Assembly: GCA_947652925.1 (NCBI GenBank)
Contig: CANTEW010000014.1
Location: 1-54,767, forward strand
Length of the DNA stretch: 54,767 nucleotides
From: an uncultured Lachnospiraceae bacterium
GTDB lineage: Bacteria > Bacillota > Clostridia > Lachnospirales > Lachnospiraceae
Direction: 5' to 3'
The translations under genes were made by a program, and so were the position numbers. Of this stretch, positions 26,325 through 35,397 are shown piece after piece. The notes under the pieces were generated by a model. It made no database searches and was not told the DNA's origin. It worked only from the letters and a program-made list of their open reading frames with translations. Numbering within the stretch: the stretch's first letter is position 1; every line of letters begins with the position of its first letter.

Positions 26325-26466
26325 ATGGACAACAACAGAACAGATTATAACCAGCCAAAAGACATATGGCGGCAATGAGCGCCATTACCAGACCTTTAGG
26401 AGCAATAAGGGCGATTACCATGCCAACACCGGTAAAAAACAAAGCAAGGCCGACGACACGACTCAT
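26323..26466 (-). CDS. Small membrane protein, 47 residues
   Basis: An intact short frame, too small for routine detection: it begins MSRVVGLALFF, has two hydrophobic segments (about 3-20 and 25-43) around a short APKG turn, and ends GYNLFCCCP. Similar 45-50-residue proteins ending in GYxLFC occur in Clostridia, as far as I recall; the function is unknown. A weak ribosome site (AGGAG) lies upstream. It is downstream of ytfJ in the same direction and stops in a shared terminator, which fits a real gene at the end of the ytfI-ytfJ unit. Confidence 0.65.
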   Translation of the reverse strand: MSRVVGLALFFTGVGMVIALIAPKGLVMALIAAICLLAGYNLFCCCP

Positions 26467-26524
26467 ACCAGCTTCCACTCCTGCTCATCCCTCTTACTCC
26501 TATGATATGCAGCATCCGCCCATA

Positions 26525-26935
26525 TCATTCCTCTTTCTCATTTTCAACTTTCTCAGGCTCCTCTGCCACTTCCATGACAGGAGCATCTTTTTCTCCCCCG
26601 GAAGTAAATTTATTGACAAAATCCGGGACCATATCCAGGACTTTTGTGAGTCCATCCTGGTTCTTCACATTCACCAGTTTTGTTGTACCATTTTGGATGA
26701 CCAGCACTGCGCAAGGCGTGACCTTTCCGCCCATACCGCCGCCCCCGTTGTTCTTCTTATCGCCGGAAAATGCCCCGGCGCCTATGCCAAAAGCCACATC
26801 CACCAGAGGCAGGATGATCGTATCCCCGATATGGATCGCATCCCCTACCACAGTCCTGGCATCCACATAGCCTTCCATCCCCTTGAACAGCGCACTGACT
26901 GTTGACTGAAAATCATTGTTATTTTCCTGTGACAT
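26525..26935 (-). CDS. ytfJ: GerW/YtfJ-family sporulation protein
   Basis: A 136-residue YtfJ (GerW) protein, in Bacillus made in the forespore and needed for normal germination. Family features: N-terminal MEGYVDARTVVGDAIHIGDTIILPL, the Gly-rich loop around residue 75 (KNNGGGGMGGKVTP) and VLVIQNG. ATG 26935 follows GGAGG with five bases between. It overlaps the end of the DUF2953 gene, the same pairing as ytfI-ytfJ in Bacillus subtilis, and it supports a spore-forming host. Confidence 0.92.
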   Translation of the reverse strand: MSQENNNDFQSTVSALFKGMEGYVDARTVVGDAIHIGDTIILPLVDVAFGIGAGAFSGDKKNNGGGGMGGKVTPCAVLVIQNGTTKLVNVKNQDGLTKVLDMVPDFVNKFTSGGEKDAPVMEVAEEPEKVENEKEE

Positions 26936-27902
26936 AATTCCCTCCATTCTTCCTGAACCATTGGATCACATATCTTACGTTTTTATCAAAATATATCCTG
27001 ACCGCCATATATAACACCATGATCCCATAGACTCTGCCTTTCACACATGCCTTCCCCTCCAGGACCTTCCTGTCCCAGACAGGCACCACAGAAAGCTGTC
27101 CCCGGTAGATGGGATACGTGGCTCCCAGTATTGCTAAGACCTGCCCAGTAGCCGCCGGATCATCCAAGCCAAAGTACACATCGCCTTCCCATTTCTGCGG
27201 CCCCACATGGCGCAGGAGCTTACACCCCTGCTGCCAGGCCAGACCCACAGCCGCCCCCGTATGGGGATCCACAAGAAATCCTTTCCATAAGCTTGTTGTA
27301 TCACGCATGTTCTGCAGCGCAGCGACAAATTTTCCAAAAGCAGCCCTTATACTCCGGTATTTTTCCAGGATCTTCATCCACAGCCGTCTGCACAGGCCCT
27401 CTTTTTCCGTCTCCAGATCCTCTTGGATCTTCTCCCCCTGGATACTATCCTTTTGGGCGCCATCCCCACGGATATCATCCTCAGGCATATCATCTCCACG
27501 GATACCATCTTCAGGGATATCATCCTCAAGGACACCATCCCCAGAGTTATCTTTCTCTATGACCGACACATCTGCGGCAGGCAGTGTATCCTGTGTATCC
27601 AGTCCCTTTTTCACCGTTTTCTTTTTCCTGGAAAATGATCTTTTCAAAAAAGAGAGCTTTATCCCAAGTATGCGTATGTCCACATCCATCTTGGCGCTGC
27701 CTCCCCGGACTGTCACACTGAGCAGCCCGAAAAGCCAGCTGACTCTCCCCTGCGCTCCCCATTCTTCCAGCGTCTTCTGGATCTTTGCCCGATACCTGAC
27801 CGGACAAAATAAGATCGATACCAATGCCAGCAATATGACCGCCAGCAAAACTGCCAGCAGTATCCCTATACATTTGATCACCAGCCAAAGTATATGTAGC
27901 AT
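26919..27902 (-). CDS. ytfI: DUF2953 membrane-anchored protein (YtfI-like) with acidic pentapeptide repeats
   Basis: A 327-residue protein with one N-terminal membrane segment (about 3-30) and the DUF2953 pattern: a short beta-rich domain (RVSWLFGLLSVTV), a variable linker, and a C-terminal part with GAAVGLAWQQG. The linker (about residues 118-160) is unusual: repeated acidic five-residue units such as DDIPE, DGIRG, DDMPE, DDIRG. GGTGGGAGT lies before ATG 27902. Neighbourhood with ytfJ supports a sporulation link. Confidence 0.85.
   Translation of the reverse strand: MLHILWLVIKCIGILLAVLLAVILLALVSILFCPVRYRAKIQKTLEEWGAQGRVSWLFGLLSVTVRGGSAKMDVDIRILGIKLSFLKRSFSRKKKTVKKGLDTQDTLPAADVSVIEKDNSGDGVLEDDIPEDGIRGDDMPEDDIRGDGAQKDSIQGEKIQEDLETEKEGLCRRLWMKILEKYRSIRAAFGKFVAALQNMRDTTSLWKGFLVDPHTGAAVGLAWQQGCKLLRHVGPQKWEGDVYFGLDDPAATGQVLAILGATYPIYRGQLSVVPVWDRKVLEGKACVKGRVYGIMVLYMAVRIYFDKNVRYVIQWFRKNGGNYVTGK
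27420..27545. repeat. 15-bp tandem repeat region inside the DUF2953 gene
   Basis: About eight imperfect 15-base units (core ATATCATCCTCAGG on the plus strand) encoding the acidic pentapeptides D-[DG]-[IM]-[PR]-[EG]. The unit keeps the frame, so copy-number change would alter linker length without disrupting the gene. Confidence 0.75.
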
Positions 27903-27937
27903 ACTCCCACCTGCCCTATGCTTTCTCGTATATATGG

Positions 27938-28294
27938 CTATCGGCGCCCACCCCATGGGATACTGCCTGCCGAATAGCCGCCCCTATGCCCCAGATATGC
28001 CTCCACCTGAAAATTCCCAGTATCTGCATAAGTATCTTTCAAGATCCTCTGCATCAGGACATAAGCTTCCTCCCGCCCCCGCGCGATCCCGATCACCCGC
28101 GGACAGCGCACATGGGCCGTTTCCTGCAAAAGAACTGAAGTGGGAACGATCTCCATGATATTCTTTCTGTTGTGTGGCAGTGTGAGGAGATACACACCTG
28201 GTGTAGGTTTCCTCCTATTGATCCGCCCCATGGTCCTTCGTACCTGTTTCTTGACTTTTTCCCCCACGTACAAATGTACATACCATGTCAACAT
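27938..28294 (-). CDS. Conserved hypothetical protein, 118 residues
   Basis: A basic soluble protein without a signal peptide. It begins MLTWYVHLYVGEKVKKQ and ends with a Gly/Tyr-rich segment; the middle reads GVYLLTLPHNRKNIMEIVP and VIGIARGREEAYVLMQRILKDTY. Similar proteins seem common in Lachnospiraceae, but I know of no function. It lies 35 bases upstream of the YtfI-like gene in the same direction, which suggests a shared unit. Confidence 0.75.
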   Translation of the reverse strand: MLTWYVHLYVGEKVKKQVRRTMGRINRRKPTPGVYLLTLPHNRKNIMEIVPTSVLLQETAHVRCPRVIGIARGREEAYVLMQRILKDTYADTGNFQVEAYLGHRGGYSAGSIPWGGRR

Positions 28295-28355
28295 CCCTTA
28301 TACCTGCTTATTTTTAAGATTGCCCATTTTTAAAGAAACTAAACCCCAAATCCAT

Positions 28356-28377
28356 AAAAGGGGCGACCGCCCCTTTT
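28356..28377 (-). terminator. Terminator of the Nudix gene
   Basis: Nine-bp stem AAAAGGGGC (28356-28364) with GCCCCTTTT (28369-28377), loop GACC, directly after the Nudix stop. Confidence 0.75.
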
Positions 28378-28380
28378 ACA

Positions 28381-28833
28381 TCAAAAATATTTCGGACGGC
28401 CCCACATCCGGGCCCGCCTCAGTTCCATATATTCACCATACGCCCTCTCCACGATCTGTTTCTCATTGGCAAACCGCAGCAAATGATATACTTCATGGAA
28501 CTTATAATAACCGGAATCAACAAAATACTCTTCTCTTTGAGGCTTACTATGATAATTATCTGCCGTCATCAAATACCAATGTACTTCCTTCGCGACCACA
28601 TCTTCAGGTATGGCAAAATTATAATGGCTCCGACCAATGTATTTCACCACAGCCGCGTTCACATCCGCTTCTTCTTTCACCTCCCTGAGTGCAGTCTCCT
28701 TGTATTCTTCCCCGTCCTCTACCGTACCTTTTGGCAGTACCCCTCCTTCATACCGGTTTTTGTAGGATTTGTACAGAGCCAAGATCTTCCCACGATAAAT
28801 TACCACACCGCCACAGCTCGTTGCTTCGATCAT
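28381..28833 (-). CDS. Nudix hydrolase
   Basis: A 150-residue Nudix protein, expected to hydrolyse nucleoside diphosphate-linked compounds. The Nudix box is near residues 36-58: GTVEDGEEYKETALREVKEE then ADV; the core G-x5-E-x7-RE-x2-EE is complete, but the final Gly is Asp. The N terminus SCGGVVIYRG is typical of the Ap4A/DIPP-like branch. CAGGAGGCATTGCA lies before the ATG. It is monocistronic, with its own promoter and terminator. Confidence 0.92.
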   Translation of the reverse strand: MIEATSCGGVVIYRGKILALYKSYKNRYEGGVLPKGTVEDGEEYKETALREVKEEADVNAAVVKYIGRSHYNFAIPEDVVAKEVHWYLMTADNYHSKPQREEYFVDSGYYKFHEVYHLLRFANEKQIVERAYGEYMELRRARMWGRPKYF

Positions 28834-28882
28834 TGCAATGCCTCCTGTTTGCGTGTGTTTTTATTTTAAATGACTAATGTAT

Positions 28883-28911
28883 AGTATACCTCTTTTTCCC
28901 ATTGCTAGCAA
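28883..28911 (-). promoter_or_regulatory. Promoter of the Nudix gene
   Basis: Minus strand TTGCTA (28906-28911), 17 bases, TATACT (28883-28888). The start is near 28876. Confidence 0.7.
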
Positions 28912-28936
28912 CCATAATTTCCATGGGTCGGCTCGT

Positions 28937-30385
28937 TCATCCATAATAATAAGAATTAAAGACCGCACCGGCGACGGGTACCGCGGATTCACTCCCTGAC
29001 CCGCCCCCTTCGATGATCACACTGACGACAAGATCTGGATCTTCCACATTGGAATACCCCACGAACCAGGAATGGCTGTCCTTGATCTCGCCCTCCCCGT
29101 ATTCTGCCGAACCAGTCTTCCCGGCCACAGTATAACCCTGACCGCCCAGGGAAGCCGCCGTCCCGTAGTCCACCACTTCTTTCATGAGCCCTGCCAGCAC
29201 CGAGGCCTCTGCAGCGGGGATCAGCTCCCGATAAGCAGCCGGCATGTATTTTTTCACCTGGTCGCCGTTGTGGTTTTCCACCCGGTCGATCAGGTATGGT
29301 TTCATCAAGATCCCCTGGTTGGCGATGGCGCTGACCATCATCGCCATGTGCATGGGGGATACCAGCGTATTGCCCTGCCCGATGGATGTCTGCATCAGCA
29401 GGGGGACGACAGATCTCCCGTCTATAGAGAGTACACTGGATCTGTAATCCATGGTCAAAGGGAGTTTTTTGTTAAATAACAGAGCTTCCCCCGCTTCCCG
29501 CAGGGACATGCCCCCCAGCTGGACGCCCATCTCTACAAACGCGCTGTTGCATGAGTATGCAAATGCCGCGTGCAGATCCACCTGTCCATGGGCCGTACGG
29601 TCATAATCGGTGATCGTATGCTCCTGTTTCGTGATCTCCCCCTGGCAGTCATGGCTAAATCCTTCCACGGATCCATGCTTGCGCAGATAATCCAGGGCCG
29701 TCACGATCTTGAACACCGATCCGGGCGGATACTGGCCCTGGGTAGCCCGATTGAGCAGACTGCTGTTCTCTTCATCAGAGGTCAGATAGTCCCATTCCTC
29801 TTCCAGATGATTGGGGTCAAAATCAGACCGGCTCACCATAGCCAGGATCTTTCCTGTGGACGGCTCCATAGCCACGATGGCCCCTTTTCGATCGCCCAGA
29901 GCATTAGATGCCGCTGTCTGCAGCTTTACGCTCAGCGTGCTCACCACGTTATCCCCTTGGTTCTTCTCATCCTTAAACTCATTTTTCATCTGCTCCAGGA
30001 AAAAAGCATGTGAATTCAGAAGATGGAAATTCGCCTCCGCTTCCAACCCGCTCTTCCCATAGGAATCAAACCCCACCACATGGGCAAACATGCTCCCATA
30101 GGGGTAATACCGATATTCAGATCCGTCGTCTGCGATCTGGGTAGCCGCCAGCACTTCTTTTTCTGATGAAAGGATACTCCCGCGGATCACCCGGTCTGCA
30201 AAGGTATCCTGCCGGGTATTATAAGGACTGTTGATAAATTCCTCACTCTTTATCAGGTTAAAATACAGCAGCCAGACGATCAGAGATACAAAGATCGCCA
30301 CAAACATATAAGAAACGATCGCATAAGGCTTATTTCTGGACCGGCTGGGATCTGTCTTCTTATCTCCCCATTTCTTCCTGGGCAT
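28937..30385 (-). CDS. Class B penicillin-binding protein (PbpA-like)
   Basis: Monofunctional peptidoglycan transpeptidase of about 480 residues with one N-terminal membrane segment. Active-site motifs: SVFK with the acyl-serine (about 222), YSCNSAF as SxN (about 279) and KTGSAE (about 423). It lacks long PASTA-type extensions. It follows and overlaps the FtsW-family gene, the usual pair of glycosyltransferase and cognate transpeptidase, as with PbpA-RodA in actinobacteria and Clostridia. The start is uncertain: ATG 30385 overlaps the upstream gene by 26 bases without a strong ribosome site, and ATG 30424 is another choice. Confidence 0.92.
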   Translation of the reverse strand: MPRKKWGDKKTDPSRSRNKPYAIVSYMFVAIFVSLIVWLLYFNLIKSEEFINSPYNTRQDTFADRVIRGSILSSEKEVLAATQIADDGSEYRYYPYGSMFAHVVGFDSYGKSGLEAEANFHLLNSHAFFLEQMKNEFKDEKNQGDNVVSTLSVKLQTAASNALGDRKGAIVAMEPSTGKILAMVSRSDFDPNHLEEEWDYLTSDEENSSLLNRATQGQYPPGSVFKIVTALDYLRKHGSVEGFSHDCQGEITKQEHTITDYDRTAHGQVDLHAAFAYSCNSAFVEMGVQLGGMSLREAGEALLFNKKLPLTMDYRSSVLSIDGRSVVPLLMQTSIGQGNTLVSPMHMAMMVSAIANQGILMKPYLIDRVENHNGDQVKKYMPAAYRELIPAAEASVLAGLMKEVVDYGTAASLGGQGYTVAGKTGSAEYGEGEIKDSHSWFVGYSNVEDPDLVVSVIIEGGGSGSESAVPVAGAVFNSYYYG

Positions 30386-31712
30386 TTTGTTCAAGTGCCT
30401 TTCTGATCTTCTCAAGTTCTTCATCCTCATCTTCCCGCAATATATATAGTCCCTGAATGATCGCCAACATGATGATCGTCGTCAGGGCTGAACTGCCTCC
30501 ATAGCTCACCAGAGGGAGCGTGATCCCTGTCATGGGGATAAATTTCGTAGCTCCCCCGATATGCAAGAACACCTGGAACGCATATTCCGTGCCCAGACCC
30601 AGGGCGATCAGTTTATAAAATGGATTCTTGATCTGCAAAGAGATGTTCAAGATCATCAGGAAAAAGCTCATACAGATCAAGATCAGGCAGATCGCGAAAA
30701 CACCGCCCAACTCCTCGCAGATAGCAGAAAACACAAAATCCTCATCCGCCACAGGGATACTCTCCGGTGAACCCTGGAACAGCCCCATCCCGAACCAGCT
30801 CCCTGTGCCGATGGCAAACATAGACTGCACGATCTGATACCCTTCCTGCTCATAGACAGAAAAAGGTCTCTTCCATGCCGTCACCCTCTGGCGCACATGG
30901 CCGAAGAGGAAATAAGCGATGACAGAGGCCACCGCGCCTCCCGCCATCCCTCCCACAAAATAAAGAGGCTTGCGGGTCACCACATAGATCATCACCAGAT
31001 AAGTGATAAAAAAGACCACCGCGCTCCCCAGATCCCGGGACATGACCAGGATCAGCACATGCATCCCCGCCACGATCGTAGCCCGCACGACCTGGGGAAA
31101 ACTGGCATCCTTCCACAACAGAGATGCCATAAAGAACACAAAGATGATCTTGATGAACTCTGAGGGCTGCACGCCAAACAGCGTCAGCTTCGCGCCAAAT
31201 GTGGTCCTCCCCAGGACAAACACAGCCGCCAGCATCACAACGCCCACCGCCGCATAGATCCAAGTCAGCTTCTTCAAAAACTGCATCTTACGGATCATCA
31301 CCGGCACCGCCAGCGCCAGCGCGCTCCCCGCAGCCACGATCATGAACTGCCTCTGCGCCTTTTCCATGTTCAGCCTGCATAAGATCACCAGGCCGATGGA
31401 GAGCAGCATACACATATTATTCACCAGGAGCATGGACGCCTTCTTATAGAGCATCCGGTATGCAACCTGTACAGCCGCCACATACAAGAGCATCTGACCG
31501 TAAAACAAGAGCATCCGGATCGTACCGCTCTTTAAGAACATCACCAAAAAGCTCAGAGAGAGAAACAGCACGATCACTGCCAGTTGTTTTCCTAAAAGTA
31601 TACCCTGTCTGTGTTCCTCCCTCTTGCGGAACATCTGGAAACACTGCAGGGTATACAAGATCACCAAGATCGCCAACAGATATTTAGACAATTCTACGAT
31701 TATATTGATCAC
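30360..31712 (-). CDS. FtsW/RodA/SpoVE-family peptidoglycan glycosyltransferase
   Basis: A 450-residue SEDS protein with about twelve membrane segments that polymerises lipid II. Typical signs are GVQPSEFIKI (about 182-191), MSRDLGSAVVFF (about 225) with the catalytic Asp position, and MTGITLPLVSYGGSS near the C terminus. The start is GTG (31712), with AGGTGG close upstream. It starts just after the U32 stop and overlaps the PBP gene. Whether it serves elongation, division or cortex synthesis cannot be decided here. Confidence 0.93.
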   Translation of the reverse strand: MINIIVELSKYLLAILVILYTLQCFQMFRKREEHRQGILLGKQLAVIVLFLSLSFLVMFLKSGTIRMLLFYGQMLLYVAAVQVAYRMLYKKASMLLVNNMCMLLSIGLVILCRLNMEKAQRQFMIVAAGSALALAVPVMIRKMQFLKKLTWIYAAVGVVMLAAVFVLGRTTFGAKLTLFGVQPSEFIKIIFVFFMASLLWKDASFPQVVRATIVAGMHVLILVMSRDLGSAVVFFITYLVMIYVVTRKPLYFVGGMAGGAVASVIAYFLFGHVRQRVTAWKRPFSVYEQEGYQIVQSMFAIGTGSWFGMGLFQGSPESIPVADEDFVFSAICEELGGVFAICLILICMSFFLMILNISLQIKNPFYKLIALGLGTEYAFQVFLHIGGATKFIPMTGITLPLVSYGGSSALTTIIMLAIIQGLYILREDEDEELEKIRKALEQNAQEEMGR

Positions 31713-31720
31713 TTTGCCAC

Positions 31721-33835
31721 CTATTCCACTCCACGTTTCATATGTCCTTTTGTAAAAGAAAACTCTCCCGACACCTGCTGTCCCTGTATATATGCTTTTT
31801 GGAAAGCCTCCGCCACCTCTTTCGTACGGCCGGGACTCTCCAGGGTAAAAGACAATAAAAACCGATATAACCCCATCTCCAGCAGGACATCTCTGTATCC
31901 CAACAGCCCATAAGGGAGACTATTATAAATGATATTATAACAAAGATCGCAGCAGCATTGTACCGGAAATCCTTTTTTATAACGGTCTTTTAAAAACAGC
32001 CGCCCGCTCTGGCCGTCACATTTTCCGGTATTTTTCTGTACACATTGGGCCGAGACCATCAAAGGGATATAACCATACACCATCATAGAACTCATGGAAT
32101 TATCCCTGTGGGCGATCTCCTTCTGGTTCAGCTCCAAAGGCACCATGTCAGCCGCCACTTTTTGTCTCCGCCAAAAATCCACGGCCTCATCATTGAACGT
32201 ATAAAGGGATGCATCCAAATGGCACAATCCAGACCAGCCATTCCCGGCCAAAAAACTAAAACTCTCCAGATCACGCACCAGAAAGCCTTTGCATCCATAG
32301 GACAGAGCCTGGCTGCAATCCTCAAAGAGCCTGTCCAGATCCTTATGCCGGGTGATATGCGGCATCGCCAGGGACCAATCCCTGCGCTGGGACAGGGATC
32401 GGAAATATCTCCCGCCTTCCCGCCTGCAGATCCTCTCAAATAAAGGAATGCCCAAAAATACTTCCTTTACACCATCCATCCCTTCCAAGATCTTCCATTG
32501 CCCCAAAGTCTCGCAGGAAGCAGATAGGATGACATCCTTCTTTGCCGTCCCCACTCTCTGGGGCGGCCGGTCATACACATCCGGTCCCCCTTGCCTTCTA
32601 TACCTTTGCAGGAGCTTCTCTTCCAGGAGGCAGAGACCCTCTCTCCGAAGATCGTTCAATTGGCTGATGGGTATAAAAAGTCCCTCTTCCATCTCCAGGC
32701 AGAAGTCCTCAAACTCAAAGGGCGTCTCTCCCGTCTTACACATCTGCTCTAGGATACGCTCCCGGGCTGTGGGCTGTCTCAGCGCTCTCTCCGGCACTTT
32801 GCCAGTGACCACCGCTCTACAGTCACCGGAAGATACTTCCAGTATAGCACGTGTATGGGAAGATAACATTAAATAACCCTTAATTTTTTCTTTACTTTTT
32901 CTGATCTCTACCTTACACGCCCCGGTCTTCTTTTCATTTTGGAGAGCGATCATGGCCGGCCCCGGGTCCTCCCGGAGATATCCCTGGCAAAAACCGCCCC
33001 GGTGGAACAGTCCTTTCAGAAACTCTTTGTCTTCTTTCAGTTCTTTTGGATCCCACTCCTCCAAAGGAAGATCCAGATATTTCCGATAGACAGACACCAC
33101 CCCGGCCACATATCCCGGCTGTTTCATCCTTCCTTCGATCTTAAGGGAGGACACCCCCGCCTCTATGATCTGCGGGAGCAGCTCTAATGTACAGATATCC
33201 TTCGGGCTCAACAGACAGCCTCTGCGGCCGCCCGCCTGATAGGGCAGACGGCAGGGCTGGGCACACCGCCCCCTGTTCCCGCTCCTGCCGCCCAACATAC
33301 TGCTGAACAGACATCGCCCCGAATAACTATAACACAGGGCTCCGTGGATGAATATCTCGATCTCAAGCGAAGTCCCCTCCCGTATCTGCCGCAGTTCTCC
33401 CAGCGACAGCTCCCGGGCGGCCACGATCCGGGAAGCACCTGCCTCCTCTAACATCTTCGCACCGCTCACCCCGGTGACCGCCATCTGGGTACTGGCATGC
33501 AGGGGAAGATCCGGGAACCGTTCCCGGATATGGGAAAACACCCCCAGATCCTGGACGATCACACCATCCAACCCCTGCCGGTACATAGGGAGCAGATACT
33601 CGTCCAACCGCTCAGAGATCTCTCTGTTCTTCAACAATGTATTGACCGTCAGATACAACTTCCGTTTCCTTATATGCACATGATCGATCGCACGGCACAG
33701 CTCGTCCACAGAAAAATTCTCTGCGTAAGCCCGCGCTCCGAAAAGTGCGCCGCCCGCATAGACCGCATCCGCCCCCGCGCCGATCGCGCCTTCCATAGCC
33801 TCCCAGGACCCGGCAGGGGCCAGCAGTTCCACCTC
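31721..33835 (-). CDS. U32-family protein (RlhA/TrhP-like)
   Basis: A 704-residue peptidase U32 family protein with an additional C-terminal domain (DUF3656-like). Family members RlhA and TrhP of E. coli hydroxylate rRNA and tRNA, so an RNA-modification role is more likely than proteolysis. Motifs: N-terminal LLAPAGSWEAMEGAIGAGAD and, near residues 160-200, FIHGALCYSYSGRC and GNRGRCAQPCRLPY with the conserved cysteines. AAAGGAGGG precedes ATG 33835. The stop is TAG, next to the FtsW-family GTG start. Confidence 0.9.
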   Translation of the reverse strand, partial: EVELLAPAGSWEAMEGAIGAGADAVYAGGALFGARAYAENFSVDELCRAIDHVHIRKRKLYLTVNTLLKNREISERLDEYLLPMYRQGLDGVIVQDLGVFSHIRERFPDLPLHASTQMAVTGVSGAKMLEEAGASRIVAARELSLGELRQIREGTSLEIEIFIHGALCYSYSGRCLFSSMLGGRSGNRGRCAQPCRLPYQAGGRRGCLLSPKDICTLELLPQIIEAGVSSLKIEGRMKQPGYVAGVVSVYRKYLDLPLEEWDPKELKEDKEFLKGLFHRGGFCQGYLREDPGPAMIALQNEKKTGACKVEIRKSKEKIKGYLMLSSHTRAILEVSSGDCRAVVTGKVPERALRQPTARERILEQMCKTGETPFEFEDFCLEMEEGLFIPISQLNDLRREGLCLLEEKLLQRYRRQGGPDVYDRPPQRVGTAKKDVILSASCETLGQWKILEGMDGVKEVFLGIPLFERICRREGGRYFRSLSQRRDWSLAMPHITRHKDLDRLFEDCSQALSYGCKGFLVRDLESFSFLAGNGWSGLCHLDASLYTFNDEAVDFWRRQKVAADMVPLELNQKEIAHRDNSMSSMMVYGYIPLMVSAQCVQKNTGKCDGQSGRLFLKDRYKKGFPVQCCCDLCYNIIYNSLPYGLLGYRDVLLEMGLYRFLLSFTLESPGRTKEVAEAFQKAYIQGQQVSGEFSFTKGHMKRGVE

Positions 33836-33912
33836 CATCTGAAGCCCTCCTTTCTCAAAAATGAAAAGAAGCTGCCTCACACATCTGATCGAGACAGCCC
33901 ACTTTATGCTCT

Positions 33913-34269
33913 TTACCGCTCCAGTCTTTTGCGGAGCTTCTCTCTTTCCTGCTCCAACTCTTCTATCTTCATCTTCAAAGAGACCAATTCATGTTTCAAG
34001 TCATACATTTCCTGATCCTTCTGGCTCAACTCCTGCTCCAGGATCTCTGCCTGTTTCTTCGCTTTAAAAAAATCATCACTGATATTCAGGCTGAGCAGCA
34101 TGTGTTTTGTCTCCATGGGCTGTCTGGCATACCCGGGAAGTTCGTTGAATTCCTCCAGTTTCCCATTCATATAATTGGCGACTTTCTGCAGATAATCTGA
34201 ACTCTCATACCCTCCCAGGGTGATCACTTTCCCCCCAATGACTACCTGCGCCGTATTTTTGCCTGCCAT
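33913..34269 (-). CDS. zapA: Cell-division protein ZapA
   Basis: Small activator of FtsZ bundling, 118 residues: N-terminal globular part (VVIGGKVITLGGYESSDYL) and a long coiled coil from about residue 60 to the end. AGGAGGCTTGGG directly precedes ATG 34269. It lies upstream of the U32 gene. Confidence 0.9.
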   Translation of the reverse strand: MAGKNTAQVVIGGKVITLGGYESSDYLQKVANYMNGKLEEFNELPGYARQPMETKHMLLSLNISDDFFKAKKQAEILEQELSQKDQEMYDLKHELVSLKMKIEELEQEREKLRKRLER

Positions 34270-34377
34270 CCCAAGCCTCCTCTTAAGCTGATCGTATCCC
34301 TGATCATCCCTCTTCATCCAGTATAAAAAACATCATCTTATATATTATAATCAAAATCTCCAGAAAAACAACCTTTT

Positions 34378-35376
34378 TTATTCCTGCTGCTGGAGACCCA
34401 GATGGCTGTAAGCCAGCCCTCCGGCCACTCTCCCTCGGGGGGTCCGGCTGATAAAACCATTCTGCAGCAGATAGGGCTCATACACATCCTCTAAAGTCCC
34501 CGGATCCTCACCGATAGAAGCGGCCAGCGTATCCAGTCCCACCGGCCCTCCCTGGAAATTGATGATCAGGGTCTTCAGGATCTTCCGGTCCACCTGATCC
34601 AGCCCATACTGATCCACCTCCAGAAGATCCAGTCCAAAGGAAGCCACATCCTCTGTGATCTTGCCATCATATTTTACCTGGGCAAAGTCCCGGATACGCT
34701 TCAGGAGCCGGTTGGCCAGCCTGGGTGTCCCTCTGGAACGGTGCGCGATCTGCATAGCCCCTTCTTCATCGATCTTCACTCCCAGGACCCGGGCAGAGCG
34801 CAGGATGATCGTACTGAGTTCCCTGGGATCATAGAACTCCAGATGCTGGGTCACGCCAAAACGGTCGCGCAGAGGCGCAGTCAGCAGTCCCGCCCGCGTC
34901 GTGGCACCCACCAGCGTAAAACGCGGCAGATCCAGACGGATAGAATGGGCCGAGGCCCCTCTCCCAACGATGATATCGATAGCAAAATCCTCCATGGCCG
35001 GATAGAGGACCTCCTCCACCTGTCTGTTCAGACGATGGATCTCGTCTACAAAAAGGACATCCCCCTCCTGGAGGTTGTTGAGGACCGCCGCCATATCTCC
35101 CGGTTTCTCGATCGCCGGCCCGGAAGTCACCTTCATATGGACCTGCATCTCATTTGCGATGATCCCCGCCAGTGTCGTCTTCCCCAGCCCGGGAGGCCCG
35201 TAGAACAGCACGTGGTCCAGGGGATCCTTCCTCTGTCTGGCGGCTTCTATGTATATCTTCAGCGAGCGTTTGATCTTTTCCTGCCCAATGTATCCATCCA
35301 GGGTCTGCGGCCGCAGGTTCCCTTCCAGACGTATGTCTTCTTCCATCACATCCGTGGTGATCATTCTCTTTCCCAT
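34378..35376 (-). CDS. ruvB: Holliday junction branch-migration helicase RuvB
   Basis: Hexameric AAA+ motor that drives branch migration with RuvA. Walker [10 protein letters not shown] (about 61), Walker B LFVDEIHR (about 109), sensor GATTRAG and the C-terminal winged helix are present. The 332 residues are normal. The start is ATG 35376 or 35364. It follows ruvA by 22 bases; no ruvC is present, as usual in Firmicutes. Confidence 0.97.
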   Translation of the reverse strand: MGKRMITTDVMEEDIRLEGNLRPQTLDGYIGQEKIKRSLKIYIEAARQRKDPLDHVLFYGPPGLGKTTLAGIIANEMQVHMKVTSGPAIEKPGDMAAVLNNLQEGDVLFVDEIHRLNRQVEEVLYPAMEDFAIDIIVGRGASAHSIRLDLPRFTLVGATTRAGLLTAPLRDRFGVTQHLEFYDPRELSTIILRSARVLGVKIDEEGAMQIAHRSRGTPRLANRLLKRIRDFAQVKYDGKITEDVASFGLDLLEVDQYGLDQVDRKILKTLIINFQGGPVGLDTLAASIGEDPGTLEDVYEPYLLQNGFISRTPRGRVAGGLAYSHLGLQQQE

Positions 35377-35397
35377 CTGTCAAACTTCTCTCCCAAC

